Shown: positions 1 to 8,687 of the stretch, piece after piece
How the letters are laid out: each line of letters begins with the position of its first letter
How positions within the stretch are numbered: the stretch's first letter is position 1
Assembly (NCBI RefSeq): GCF_001280515.1
Contig: NZ_LBIQ01000030.1
Coordinates: 124,001-188,000 of the forward strand
From: Mangrovimonas sp. ST2L15
Lineage (GTDB): Bacteria; Bacteroidota; Bacteroidia; Flavobacteriales; Flavobacteriaceae
DNA: 64,000 nt
Direction: 5' to 3'
The notes under the pieces: generated by a model
What the model was told of the DNA's origin: nothing
The model's input: the letters and a program-made list of their open reading frames with translations, nothing else
Database searches by the model: none
Position numbers and translations under genes: made by a program

Positions 1-704
1 TTGAAAGGGGGTAAATACACATTTCGTAATTCCCTTTCACCCATATTCACTGTGTGATAATCGCGGCCTGCTTGAGCTGCTCCATACGCTACATAATGTT
101 TAGCACAAGCCAAAATCGTATTAGGCTGCGATAAGTCGTCACCCTGAAATCCTTTAACATAGGCTTTTGCTATTTGACTACCTAGGTACACATCTTCACC
201 TGCACCTTCTGAAATGCGCCCCCAGCGTGGTTCTCTAGAAATATCCACCATGGGTGCAAAGGTCCAATGCAAGCCCTCTGCAGAGGCTTCTTCGGCTGCA
301 ATACGCGAACTTTCTTTAACCATATTCAAATCCCAACTACATGACATTCCTAAATTGATTGGAAAAATGGTTCGGTGACCATGAATCACATCATAACCAA
401 ACAACAACGGAATACCAAGTCTAGATTCTTCAATAGCGATTTTCTGTAAGTCTCTTGTACCTTTGACCGTAAATGCATTCAGCATTGCACCCAAATTGCC
501 TTCACGGATGTATCTACCATTGTCTGTTCCTACGATAGGCCCCGTTTGATCCCAACTTCCACTATACATTACCGTCTGACCAATCTTTTCTTGAAGGGTC
601 ATAAGCTTCATTAAGGAATCGACTTTTGCCTCATAGTTTTGGGACCAAGAGATAATTCCTGTCAGAAAAGAAATTAAAAAGGTCGTATGCTTAAGCTGAT
701 TCAT
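1..704 (-). CDS. Glycoside hydrolase family 3 beta-glucosidase (N-terminal part; C-terminus beyond window)
   Basis: The first 234 codons of a GH3 enzyme read without a stop from an ATG at 704 and run off the left edge of the window. The N-terminus is a short hydrophobic signal peptide ending near ISWSQ. The sequence then follows the BglX-type GH3 pattern: DSLMKLMTLQEKIGQ, a GYDVIHGHRTIFPI stretch, PMVDISREPRWGR with ISEGAGED, and CAKHYVAYGA with GRDYHTV. These blocks match, block by block, those of the complete GH3 at 2709-5036, so the two are paralogues. The catalytic aspartate lies beyond the window edge. It is the last visible gene of the polysaccharide locus and probably acts in the periplasm, releasing glucose from oligosaccharides. 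The family is certain; linkage specificity is inferred only from the neighbours. Confidence 0.9.
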   Translation of the reverse strand, partial: MNQLKHTTFLISFLTGIISWSQNYEAKVDSLMKLMTLQEKIGQTVMYSGSWDQTGPIVGTDNGRYIREGNLGAMLNAFTVKGTRDLQKIAIEESRLGIPLLFGYDVIHGHRTIFPINLGMSCSWDLNMVKESSRIAAEEASAEGLHWTFAPMVDISREPRWGRISEGAGEDVYLGSQIAKAYVKGFQGDDLSQPNTILACAKHYVAYGAAQAGRDYHTVNMGERELRNVYLPPF

Positions 705-710
705 ATCAAT

Positions 711-2627
711 CTATTTTGCTTTAATTATTTTGGTTCGTTCTGAAATGCCGCTTTCATTAAAAGCTTCGATAGTGAAAAAATACTCGGTATCTTTATCCAT
801 ACCTCGGAAATCGTAAAAATCCTCTTCATAAACCATGATGCTGTTATATAACTTATCAGGAGCAATTCCATAATAGATGTTATACCCTATTGCTTGTCCT
901 TGCTTTTTCCAAGTAATCATAGCATTTCGCGAATCTTGCTGGCTTCTATCAACCTTAAAACCAGAAACTGATTTTGGCTTCTCTGATAACCCTTTTCCAA
1001 AAACTCTAAAATCGGACACTGCAAATAATCCAGAAGCATTATGAATATTTACCATCTTGATATAACGTGCTTGTTTGGATTTTGTTAGCTGCACATAATC
1101 ATGTGGCACATCTTTATCATTCCTAGATTTATCAACTACCAAAGTCCAATTTTCAGCATCATTTGACATGAATATTTGATATTGGTAATAGATATCCATC
1201 GCTTTATTAAATTGCGTTGCCTTATGGTCTGCATAGTTAATTTGAAGCGCCTTTATTTCCATGATTTTGCCCAAATCAACCTGAAGCCACTCACCATTAT
1301 CTGCTGTTTTTGCTGACCAGTAGGTTTGTATGTTTTCATCTGTTAGATTTGAAGCTCCATAACAGATTCTTTCATAAACCTTTTCTCCTCCATGATCCAT
1401 TCTGTTTGTCTCCACATCCTGACATGCTTCAAATGAAGAAACGGTCACAGGTTTTTTATAGGATAGTAACATCCAGCCTGAAGAAGCACCCTCTGAATGA
1501 TCTCTTCTTTCAGTTGGAAGCAGAATTGGAAAATCACCATAAGACGTAACAGAATACATCACATCATCTTTATCAAAACCAGCAGGAAACATATCAATTC
1601 TTCTTTCAAAACGATCTTTAACTGATATTTTACATGTTCCTGTATTCCAATAGTTTCCGTAGTTATCTGCAAAAGTATTTCCGTGACCTGCTCCAACTAC
1701 AAAGCCCCCTGGCTTATAGGACATGGGATTGTGTTTTTGATACTCAAACGGTCCTAATGGATGATCTCCAACATGAACACCGTTGGCATACCCCTTAAAT
1801 TCAGTTCCTGGAGCACCATATTGCATATAATATTTACCGTTGTGCTTAGTCATCCAAGCACCTTCAATAAAATTACCCCAAGGTGCAGGTTCCATATCAT
1901 TATTGGGTCCAAAACGTTCCCAGCCATGTTCTGAAGGCTCTAAACCGACAACTTCCTTTATTTCCCCGTATGGTTTCTGAATATCATCAACTTCGGTCGC
2001 TTGATATAAGGTTTCATAATCTGCTTGATCTCCTTTAGGCAGCCACGTATTATAATCTACTTCAACACCCACAAGTGGCAATTTTCCGCTTGAACCATAA
2101 TACATATAAACTTTACCATCATCATCCTGAAAAATAGCCGGATCCCAAGTGGGAAGCATTGCTGTATTAACATGTCTTGTCCATCGTCCAGATTTTGGAT
2201 CGGCCGTTTTCCAGATTGGGTGATCTCTTTTCCAAGTAGAACCTACGTAAAACAACGTATCATTCACCACCCAAGCCGCAGGAGCACATTGGTCATCTTC
2301 TCTAGGATTTCTTTGAAAACTGCCATAAACGAAATTCCAATCTGACATATCTTTACTCCAAAAAAATCCCGCTTGATTGGTAGCAAATAAATAATAATCA
2401 CCTTTATAGGTAATAATGACAGGGTCTGCGCTTGATCTGCGAGACACAGGAATATTATTATGATTTTCAGTCACATAATTGTAGCCAATATTTATTGGGT
2501 TACAATAAGTTGTTGCAGGAATATTAGGATCAAACCACTCCGTTTTCCCGTTGGTCTGAGAGACCAACTTAATTGGAATGGATCCCATTACTATTAGAAT
2601 AAACAATAAAAACTTGATCCTATTCAT
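711..2627 (-). CDS. Secreted GH43-family glycosidase with F5/8C (CBM32-like) and FN3 domains
   Basis: A 638-residue protein with a signal peptide (about 1-23) and a five-bladed-propeller GH43 catalytic domain (about 40-390). The three expected acidic residues are visible: Asp68 in SSADPV, Asp162 in TWDPAIF and Glu255 in NFIEGAW. A discoidin/F5-8 type C carbohydrate-binding domain follows (about 395-545, with YWSAKTADNGEWLQVDLG), then a fibronectin type III domain (about 550-638). GH43 enzymes usually act on arabinose-, xylose- or galactose-containing glycans, which fits poorly with the beta-glucan theme of the neighbouring genes, so the substrate may be a branched or decorated glycan. The gene starts 81 bp after the upstream GH3 gene ends and only 6 bp before the next GH3 gene begins, which supports co-transcription. 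Confidence 0.85.
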   Translation of the reverse strand: MNRIKFLLFILIVMGSIPIKLVSQTNGKTEWFDPNIPATTYCNPINIGYNYVTENHNNIPVSRRSSADPVIITYKGDYYLFATNQAGFFWSKDMSDWNFVYGSFQRNPREDDQCAPAAWVVNDTLFYVGSTWKRDHPIWKTADPKSGRWTRHVNTAMLPTWDPAIFQDDDGKVYMYYGSSGKLPLVGVEVDYNTWLPKGDQADYETLYQATEVDDIQKPYGEIKEVVGLEPSEHGWERFGPNNDMEPAPWGNFIEGAWMTKHNGKYYMQYGAPGTEFKGYANGVHVGDHPLGPFEYQKHNPMSYKPGGFVVGAGHGNTFADNYGNYWNTGTCKISVKDRFERRIDMFPAGFDKDDVMYSVTSYGDFPILLPTERRDHSEGASSGWMLLSYKKPVTVSSFEACQDVETNRMDHGGEKVYERICYGASNLTDENIQTYWSAKTADNGEWLQVDLGKIMEIKALQINYADHKATQFNKAMDIYYQYQIFMSNDAENWTLVVDKSRNDKDVPHDYVQLTKSKQARYIKMVNIHNASGLFAVSDFRVFGKGLSEKPKSVSGFKVDRSQQDSRNAMITWKKQGQAIGYNIYYGIAPDKLYNSIMVYEEDFYDFRGMDKDTEYFFTIEAFNESGISERTKIIKAK

Positions 2628-2708
2628 GCTTATACATTTTCTTTAAACACCAATGACAAAGTCTTCATGCAGCCATGAATTTATTAAGTCATTATTTGTC
2701 TTAGGTTT

Positions 2709-5036
2709 TTAGTTTTTTAATTCAAATTCTCTCATCATTTCAGTCGCTGAATCGGTGCCAACAAAAACTTGGAAAGCACCTGGTTCTGCAACAAAATTCA
2801 AATCGTAATTATAGAATTTTAGATCCTCTTCTGTTATAAAAAAGGTCACCCTTTTAGTTTCTCCTTTTTTAAGGTCTATTTTCTTGAATCCCTTCAACTC
2901 TTTAACCGGTCTGGTAACAGAACCTACAACATCCCTGATGTATAGTTGAACCACTTCCTTACCGTCATAATTTCCCACATTGGTTACATCAACTGCAACT
3001 TGAATACTTCCATCGGCACTCATGGAATCTGCACTCAAACTGTAATTGGAATAATCAAACTTGGTGTAGCTTAAACCATATCCAAATGGAAATAGAGGTT
3101 CATTTCTAACATCTAAATAATTACTTCTGAATTTTTCAAACCTTCCTTCCTTATTCGAAAGAGGTCGACCTGTATTCTTATGATTATAAAAAATAGGAAC
3201 TTGCCCCACATTCATAGGGAAAGTGGATGTCAATTTTCCGGATGGATTCACATCTCCAAATAAGACGTCGGCTATGGACAAACCTGCTTCGCTACCAGGG
3301 AACCAAACATTTAAAATAGCAGGTACCGTTTTATTTTCTTCTACAATAGCCAAAGGTCTTCCTGTAAATAAAACTACCACCACTGGTTTCCCAGTCTCCA
3401 ACAAGGCGCTTAATAAATCCTTTTGGGCTTGCGGAATTTGAAGTTTGGAAACGCTACTACTTTCTCCACTTAACTCGGCTGTTTCTCCTATCGCAGCTAC
3501 AATAACATCAGATTTAGAAGCAACCATCAAGGCCTCATCTATTAATTGTTTATCACTTTTATCATCCCTTGGGATTTCCTTATTAAACATGGTAATACGT
3601 TTCTCAAAATCTAAATCAAAATCTACATTACTTCCCTTGGCATAAAGAATATTTACTTGATCCCCCACTGCTTGTTTTAAGCCATCCAATACTGTAATAG
3701 ACTTTTCTTGTTTAGTAGCCACACTCCAGGTTCCTGCCATATTAACAGCTGTATTTGCTAAAGGACCAACCAAAGCAATAGTTCCTGACTTTTTTAGAGG
3801 TAACAGTTGATTTTCATTTTTCAACAACACCATAGATTCAGCTCCAACTTTTCTAGCAAAATCCCTATGCTCTTCAGAGAAAACCTCGGTCTTGGCACGC
3901 TCCACATCACAATATTTATAAGGGTCATCAAAAAGGCCTAGTTTGTATTTGGCAGTTAAAATTCTTTTAACAGCTGTATCAATATCATTCATCGTCACCT
4001 TCTCTTCGTCCAATGACTTTTTTAAAGTGCCTGGTAAACCCTCACCAACCATATCCATATCAATCCCAGCCTTTAGTGCTAAGGCAGAAACGTCCTGAAG
4101 ATCACCCATTCCATGAGCAATCATTTCAGGAATCCCAGTATAATCTGTAACTACAAAGCCATCAAACCCCCATTGATCTCTCAATAAATCAGTCATCAGC
4201 CACTTGTTACCAGTTGCTGGTATCCCATCTACTTCATTGAAGGATGCCATTACCGATCCTACTCCCGCTTCAACTGCAGCTTGATAAGGATATAAATATT
4301 CGTTAAACATTCGGTATTTACTCATATCTACCGTGTTATAGTCCCTACCAGCCTCTGGCGCTCCATATAGCGCAAAATGCTTCACACAGGCCATCATAGT
4401 ATTGTTTTGGGTTAGGTCATCACCTTGATAACCTCCTACCATAGCTTTTGCTATTTCTCCACCTAAAAAGGGATCTTCTCCATTTCCTTCTGAAATTCTA
4501 CCCCAGCGTGGATCTCTTGAAATATCCACCATAGGCGAAAACGTCCAGTTGATACCATCGGCAGTAGCTTCCTGAGCTGCAATTTGAGCTGTTCTTTTTA
4601 TCATTTCCATGTCCCAAGTACAAGACAAACCAAGGGGAATTGGAAAGGTAGATTCATAGCCATGAATAACGTCCATACCAAAAAGTAAAGGGATTTTAAG
4701 ACGGCTTTTCTCAACTGCTATTCGCTGTACTTCCTTAATTTTTTCTACGGATTTGATATTGAATAACCCCCCTACTTTCCCTTCTTCTATCTTTTGGGCT
4801 ATGTTAGAGCTTTGTGCTTGTCCCGTAGTTATATCTCCAGAAGACGGTAAGTTTAATTGGCCTAATTTCTCATCCAAAGTCATCAACCCCAAAATGGAAT
4901 CCACTTGAGCCTCAAATGGGTTTTCGGTATTGGAATTAGACACCTTTGTTTTGTTGGAAGCTTCTTGATTACAGGACATCATTGAAAAAATAAGCAATCC
5001 TGCAGTAAGGGTTTTTAGTTTCGTCATTGTACTCAT
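2709..5036 (-). CDS. GH3 beta-glucosidase, lipoprotein (BglX-like)
   Basis: A full-length 775-residue GH3 enzyme. The N-terminus is a lipoprotein signal with lipobox SMMSC (Cys22), so the mature enzyme is membrane anchored. The (alpha/beta)8 domain carries GMDVIHGYESTFPI, PMVDISRDPRWGR and CVKHFALYG. The nucleophile is Asp298 in GFVVTDYTG. The alpha/beta sandwich domain contains GETAELSGESSS, and a FN3-like domain ends the protein (about 680-775). The ATG overlaps the stop codon of the upstream esterase by one base, indicating translational coupling. GH3 enzymes remove non-reducing terminal beta-glucose. Next to two GH144-like endo-glucanases, the expected substrate is sophoro-oligosaccharides, but that specificity is inferred from context. 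Confidence 0.9.
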   Translation of the reverse strand: MSTMTKLKTLTAGLLIFSMMSCNQEASNKTKVSNSNTENPFEAQVDSILGLMTLDEKLGQLNLPSSGDITTGQAQSSNIAQKIEEGKVGGLFNIKSVEKIKEVQRIAVEKSRLKIPLLFGMDVIHGYESTFPIPLGLSCTWDMEMIKRTAQIAAQEATADGINWTFSPMVDISRDPRWGRISEGNGEDPFLGGEIAKAMVGGYQGDDLTQNNTMMACVKHFALYGAPEAGRDYNTVDMSKYRMFNEYLYPYQAAVEAGVGSVMASFNEVDGIPATGNKWLMTDLLRDQWGFDGFVVTDYTGIPEMIAHGMGDLQDVSALALKAGIDMDMVGEGLPGTLKKSLDEEKVTMNDIDTAVKRILTAKYKLGLFDDPYKYCDVERAKTEVFSEEHRDFARKVGAESMVLLKNENQLLPLKKSGTIALVGPLANTAVNMAGTWSVATKQEKSITVLDGLKQAVGDQVNILYAKGSNVDFDLDFEKRITMFNKEIPRDDKSDKQLIDEALMVASKSDVIVAAIGETAELSGESSSVSKLQIPQAQKDLLSALLETGKPVVVVLFTGRPLAIVEENKTVPAILNVWFPGSEAGLSIADVLFGDVNPSGKLTSTFPMNVGQVPIFYNHKNTGRPLSNKEGRFEKFRSNYLDVRNEPLFPFGYGLSYTKFDYSNYSLSADSMSADGSIQVAVDVTNVGNYDGKEVVQLYIRDVVGSVTRPVKELKGFKKIDLKKGETKRVTFFITEEDLKFYNYDLNFVAEPGAFQVFVGTDSATEMMREFELKN

Positions 5037-5827
5037 TATTCTAATATTTTCGATTTTGAAAAAAGCCAGGGTAATAAATTGGGTTCAGCAAATGTTGAAT
5101 CCCAACTGTTATGATTTGCGTTTCCATATAAATTAAAATTTGGCTTTCCTCCATAACTTAATAGGGCTTGTACCATTTGGATGGAATGTTCAGGGGTAAC
5201 TACATCATCTTTGGCCCCATGAAAAATCCACATCGGTAATTTGGTCGCATAATTTTCTGCCAATTCTGGATTTCCCCCTCCGCAGATAGCAAAAGCAGCA
5301 GCAAAGACATTTGGTTTTCTTGATAAAAGCTCAAAGGTCCCCATCCCTCCCATGGAGAGGCCTCCAAGGTATATTTGATCTTTTTTAATGTAAGGTTTGG
5401 CTATGGTTTCTTCAAGTAATTTCATCACCAAATCCAAGGCCTTGGTTGGCGCAGCATCCTTTGGAAATGTTAATGTTAAAGGGTATGAACTCCTATCTAC
5501 ATTGGCATTGGCCCAATAATCATCTTTAGGACATTGTGGAAAAATCACAATTGCAGGAAAGGAGTCTCTATTCTTTTCAGAAGCAAATAAACTACTGCCA
5601 TGTACTAATTGCGATTGATTGTCATTACCCCTCTCTCCAGCGCCATGTAAAAACAACACTAGCGGGTATTGCCTACTCTCCTTAAAATCCTTGGGAAACA
5701 TTATTCGATACATTAACGTATCATTTGCATTAATGAAATTTTCCTTTTGATATAATTCCTTTTGTGCGTGTCCCATTCCATAAATCAATAGGATTGTTAG
5801 CACTAAATATTTCTTTATACTCACCAT
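5036..5827 (-). CDS. Secreted alpha/beta-hydrolase (carboxylesterase-like, COG4099-type)
   Basis: A 263-residue serine hydrolase with a signal peptide (about 1-21, ending GHAQ). The catalytic triad can be read: Ser158 in the nucleophile elbow GGLSMGG, Asp207 or Asp208 in FHGAKDDVVTP, and His239 in NANHNSWD. The oxyanion region LFLHGAGERG is also clear. The family is often labelled predicted peptidase or phospholipase/carboxylesterase, and members inside polysaccharide loci usually act as carbohydrate esterases. Here it lies between a GH144-like gene (3-bp gap) and a GH3 gene (1-bp overlap), so it is part of the operon. A role in removing acyl substituents from the glycan is an inference from position. 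Confidence 0.8.
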   Translation of the reverse strand: MVSIKKYLVLTILLIYGMGHAQKELYQKENFINANDTLMYRIMFPKDFKESRQYPLVLFLHGAGERGNDNQSQLVHGSSLFASEKNRDSFPAIVIFPQCPKDDYWANANVDRSSYPLTLTFPKDAAPTKALDLVMKLLEETIAKPYIKKDQIYLGGLSMGGMGTFELLSRKPNVFAAAFAICGGGNPELAENYATKLPMWIFHGAKDDVVTPEHSIQMVQALLSYGGKPNFNLYGNANHNSWDSTFAEPNLLPWLFSKSKILE

Positions 5828-5830
5828 CTT

Positions 5831-7192
5831 TTAATATGTAAAACCTAAAATGTTTAATCCGTTTTGAACATCTTCATTTGCCATAAACAAGTCCCATAAA
5901 AGTCCTGTTCTGTAATTTTCAATCATCACAATTTGAGGGCCTTGATCAATAGCTAAATAGGCATTAGCGACCCAATAGTTGTAAGCAGGACTAAAGGCAT
6001 CGTAAAAACCTGCAGGCCCCAAGAGTATATTTTCTTTACTGTAGAAGAAGTGCATCGCATTTAAGGACTCCTCTGGTGTGTAGGGAATGGAGCTTATCGC
6101 TGCTGTCGGGGAAATGACTCCCGTATCATTTTCTGGTTCATGGGCACTATATCCTATTGAACCATCACCATTTCTACTGTAACTAGCTGTTAAACCCCAA
6201 CAATTAGGACCATAATCCGTGTAATTATTAGGATTATCGACACAATAAGAATAATTGATTAGGGTATGATTTCTATTTAAATCCCAATAATTGGCATATT
6301 GATCTGATAAATTTCTAGGATCCAATCCCAAATAAGAATAGTGAGCCCAAAACAAAGGCCCCGTTCCAGATCCAACATGATCTAAAACTAGAGGATACCC
6401 ATATTGACTAGCACCTGATACAATGCTTCCATTATTTGCCCAACCTTGATGGTAAGCTTCCGCCGGAATAGGGAAATCCGGCGAAGCTGCACCTAAAATA
6501 AACGCTATTAATGTTTCATTATAACCCTTTAATTCCAAGTTAATGGCGAACTCATGGTTTGGACTCCAGTGCCAGAATAATTTATTTTGACCTTGGGTAT
6601 ACCAATCCCATTCCACGCCTTTCCAAAGCATATCTGCTTGATCGGCAAGAGCGATTTCATCTGCAGAACCTTCTTTAAAATACTCTTTGACACAAATCAA
6701 GCCTTGAACAAAGAATGCTGTTTCAACGATATCCCCTCCATCATCCAGATTACTGAAAGGTAAAGCAAATCCTGTTGGTCCATCAATCCAATGAGACCAG
6801 GCTCCATGAAATCTATCGGCACCTTCATAAAAGTTTAAAATTTGCTGAAGTCTAGCTACGCCTTCTGATCGTGTTATAAAACCACGCTCAATCCCCACCA
6901 ATATGGCCATTAATCCAAATCCTGATCCTCCTGAAGTCACAACATTTTGATTTAGGGTAGGATTACTGGGGTGATATCTTTCTTTAGCCGCACCAGAATT
7001 AGGTTCGGCATAATCCCAAAAGTATTTAAAGGTTTCCTCTTGAACCAAGTCCATGATTTCATCATTGGTCAAAGGATTTTCTTCAGGGTCTGGGTTTGGG
7101 TTATAGGGGGGTTGATAACCTGGACCATCATCATTTCCACAAGAAACAACTAACAAAAAAAGTACAAGTACGGTTAAATAATTTCTGATCAT
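5831..7192 (-). CDS. GH144-like endo-beta-1,2-glucanase lipoprotein (copy 1)
   Basis: A 453-residue lipoprotein (lipobox VVSC, Cys18) with a proline-rich linker after the anchor and a single (alpha/alpha)6-type domain of the Glycoamylase Pfam family, which includes GH144 beta-1,2-glucanases. Diagnostic blocks are FKYFWDYAEPNSG, TSGGSGFGLMAILVG, ADRFHGAWSHW, GGDIVETAFFVQGL, HWSPNHEF, GYNETLIAF, PLFWAHYSYLGL, ISPTAAISSIPYTPE and the C-terminal NYRTGLLWDLFM. It is a close tandem paralogue of the gene at 7203-8567. The family is known for endo or sophorose-releasing cleavage of beta-1,2-glucan. The family assignment is strong; exact activity needs comparison with the characterised Chitinophaga and Parabacteroides enzymes. 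Confidence 0.85.
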   Translation of the reverse strand: MIRNYLTVLVLFLLVVSCGNDDGPGYQPPYNPNPDPEENPLTNDEIMDLVQEETFKYFWDYAEPNSGAAKERYHPSNPTLNQNVVTSGGSGFGLMAILVGIERGFITRSEGVARLQQILNFYEGADRFHGAWSHWIDGPTGFALPFSNLDDGGDIVETAFFVQGLICVKEYFKEGSADEIALADQADMLWKGVEWDWYTQGQNKLFWHWSPNHEFAINLELKGYNETLIAFILGAASPDFPIPAEAYHQGWANNGSIVSGASQYGYPLVLDHVGSGTGPLFWAHYSYLGLDPRNLSDQYANYWDLNRNHTLINYSYCVDNPNNYTDYGPNCWGLTASYSRNGDGSIGYSAHEPENDTGVISPTAAISSIPYTPEESLNAMHFFYSKENILLGPAGFYDAFSPAYNYWVANAYLAIDQGPQIVMIENYRTGLLWDLFMANEDVQNGLNILGFTY

Positions 7193-7202
7193 ATCAATAT
7201 CT

Positions 7203-8567
7203 CTAAAAGGTAAATTCCAACTTTTTCAAACCATTTTGAACATCGTCATTTTTCATAAATAAATCCCACAACAATCCCGTTCTGTAATTCTCAATCATTA
7301 CAGGAATGGGTCCTTGATCAATAGCTAGATAGCGAGGTAAATACCATTTATATTCTAAACTAAATGCATCATAGGGACCATATTTTCCTATCAAGGAATC
7401 TTCATTTTTATACATATACCTCAGCATGTTCATACTAGCCTCTGGAGTATAGGGAAATGAAGACAAAGCAGCTGTAGGAGAAATAACCCCTAAATCATTT
7501 CCTGGTCTATGTCCCGCATATCCTTTCATGGAATAACTGGAAGTCAAGCCCCACAGGCTATCACCATAACCTTTAAAATGTTTAGGATTTTCTTGGGCAT
7601 ATTCATGGTGGATAATGGCATGGTTTTGTACCAATTTCCAATAGTCTGCATACTGATCTTTTAAACCTTTAGGGTTCAACCCTAAATAGGAATAGTGCGC
7701 CCAAAATAACGGACCAACAGCGGCATCATCATGTTCAAAATAATCAAGTACCAAGGCTTTTCCATAAAGTGAATCATTGGAAACAATTTTTCCGTTCCTA
7801 GCCCATCCTTTTTCATAAACACTTTTGGAAATGGAATGCGTTGGTGAGGATGCAGCTAGAACATACATGATCAAGCATTCATTATACCCCCCAACTGGAA
7901 AGTTCATTTCCCACCCATAATTAGGAGACCAATGCCAGTAGAGTACATCTTTACCTCCCTGAGTATACCAATCCCACTCAACATCTCTCCACAATTCATT
8001 TATTCTGGCAACCAAAGCTTCTTCTCTTTCGTCACCTCCTTTAAAGTACTCCGAAACGGTTAGTAGCCCTTGTACTAAAAAAGCTGTTTCAACTAAATCT
8101 CCTCCATTGTCCTTTTTACCAAATGGGACAACCTTTCCTGTCTCTCCATTCAGCCAGTGTGGCCAGGCTCCATGAAATCGATCTGCTTTCTCGAGAAAAT
8201 TAACAATTTGCTCATATCTTTCAAGGGCTTGCTGTCGAGTTATAAAGCCACGTTCCACCCCAACTAAAATGGCCATAAGGCCAAAACCACTTCCTCCAGT
8301 AGTTACTGTATTCTTTGGAGAAGTTGGATATTCATCATCCATATGTAATCTTTCCCTAGCCAAACCAGAATTTGGTTCTGCACCATCCCAGAAATAATCA
8401 AAGGTTTGTTTTTGAACAGTGTCTAATAATTGGTCATCAGTTAAATCAACCTGGTCGGCCTTTGATTCTGAAATTTTGTGGTCTGCTTTCTTACCTTCTG
8501 ATTTACACCCCAACATAAATAAAACCAAGAAAAAGGAAAAGAAAAATATGGGATTTAAGCGTCTCAT
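7203..8567 (-). CDS. GH144-like endo-beta-1,2-glucanase lipoprotein (copy 2)
   Basis: A 454-residue lipoprotein (lipobox FMLGC, Cys21) sharing every conserved block with its downstream paralogue: FDYFWDGAEPNSG, TTGGSGFGLMAILVG, ADRFHGAWPHW, GGDLVETAFLVQGL, HWSPNYGWEMN, GYNECLIMY, GPLFWAHYSYLGL, ISPTAALSSFPYTPE and NYRTGLLWDLFM. It differs most in the linker after the anchor, in insert length near residues 240-260, and in lacking the extra GDGSIG-type segment of copy 1. Both copies carry lipoprotein signals, so two surface enzymes with different cleavage modes are plausible, for example one endo-acting and one disaccharide-releasing. The gap to the upstream LamG gene (120 bp) contains a long imperfect hairpin. 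Confidence 0.85.
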   Translation of the reverse strand: MRRLNPIFFFSFFLVLFMLGCKSEGKKADHKISESKADQVDLTDDQLLDTVQKQTFDYFWDGAEPNSGLARERLHMDDEYPTSPKNTVTTGGSGFGLMAILVGVERGFITRQQALERYEQIVNFLEKADRFHGAWPHWLNGETGKVVPFGKKDNGGDLVETAFLVQGLLTVSEYFKGGDEREEALVARINELWRDVEWDWYTQGGKDVLYWHWSPNYGWEMNFPVGGYNECLIMYVLAASSPTHSISKSVYEKGWARNGKIVSNDSLYGKALVLDYFEHDDAAVGPLFWAHYSYLGLNPKGLKDQYADYWKLVQNHAIIHHEYAQENPKHFKGYGDSLWGLTSSYSMKGYAGHRPGNDLGVISPTAALSSFPYTPEASMNMLRYMYKNEDSLIGKYGPYDAFSLEYKWYLPRYLAIDQGPIPVMIENYRTGLLWDLFMKNDDVQNGLKKLEFTF

Positions 8568-8589
8568 TTTAAATTCGATTTGATTTTAA

Positions 8590-8634
8590 GAAATTTAGCT
8601 GCATTTCGGTTTTAAGGAAATACAGCTAAAAATC
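8590..8634 (-). other. Intergenic hairpin between surface-protein gene and glucanase genes
   Basis: TTTAGCTG at 8594-8601 pairs perfectly with CAGCTAAA at 8623-8630. The stem continues inward with ATTTC/GAAAT after one mismatch, leaving a loop of about 9 nt. Further outward, ATTTGATT and AATCAAAT also match. There is no uridine run right after the stem on the minus strand. A processing or mRNA-stabilising structure that separates high-level susCDE-type expression from the enzyme genes is more likely than a full terminator. Confidence 0.5.
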
Positions 8635-8687
8635 AAATAAGGCTAATTCAAATAATTACAGTCACTTATGTGACAGTAAGTCTTTTA

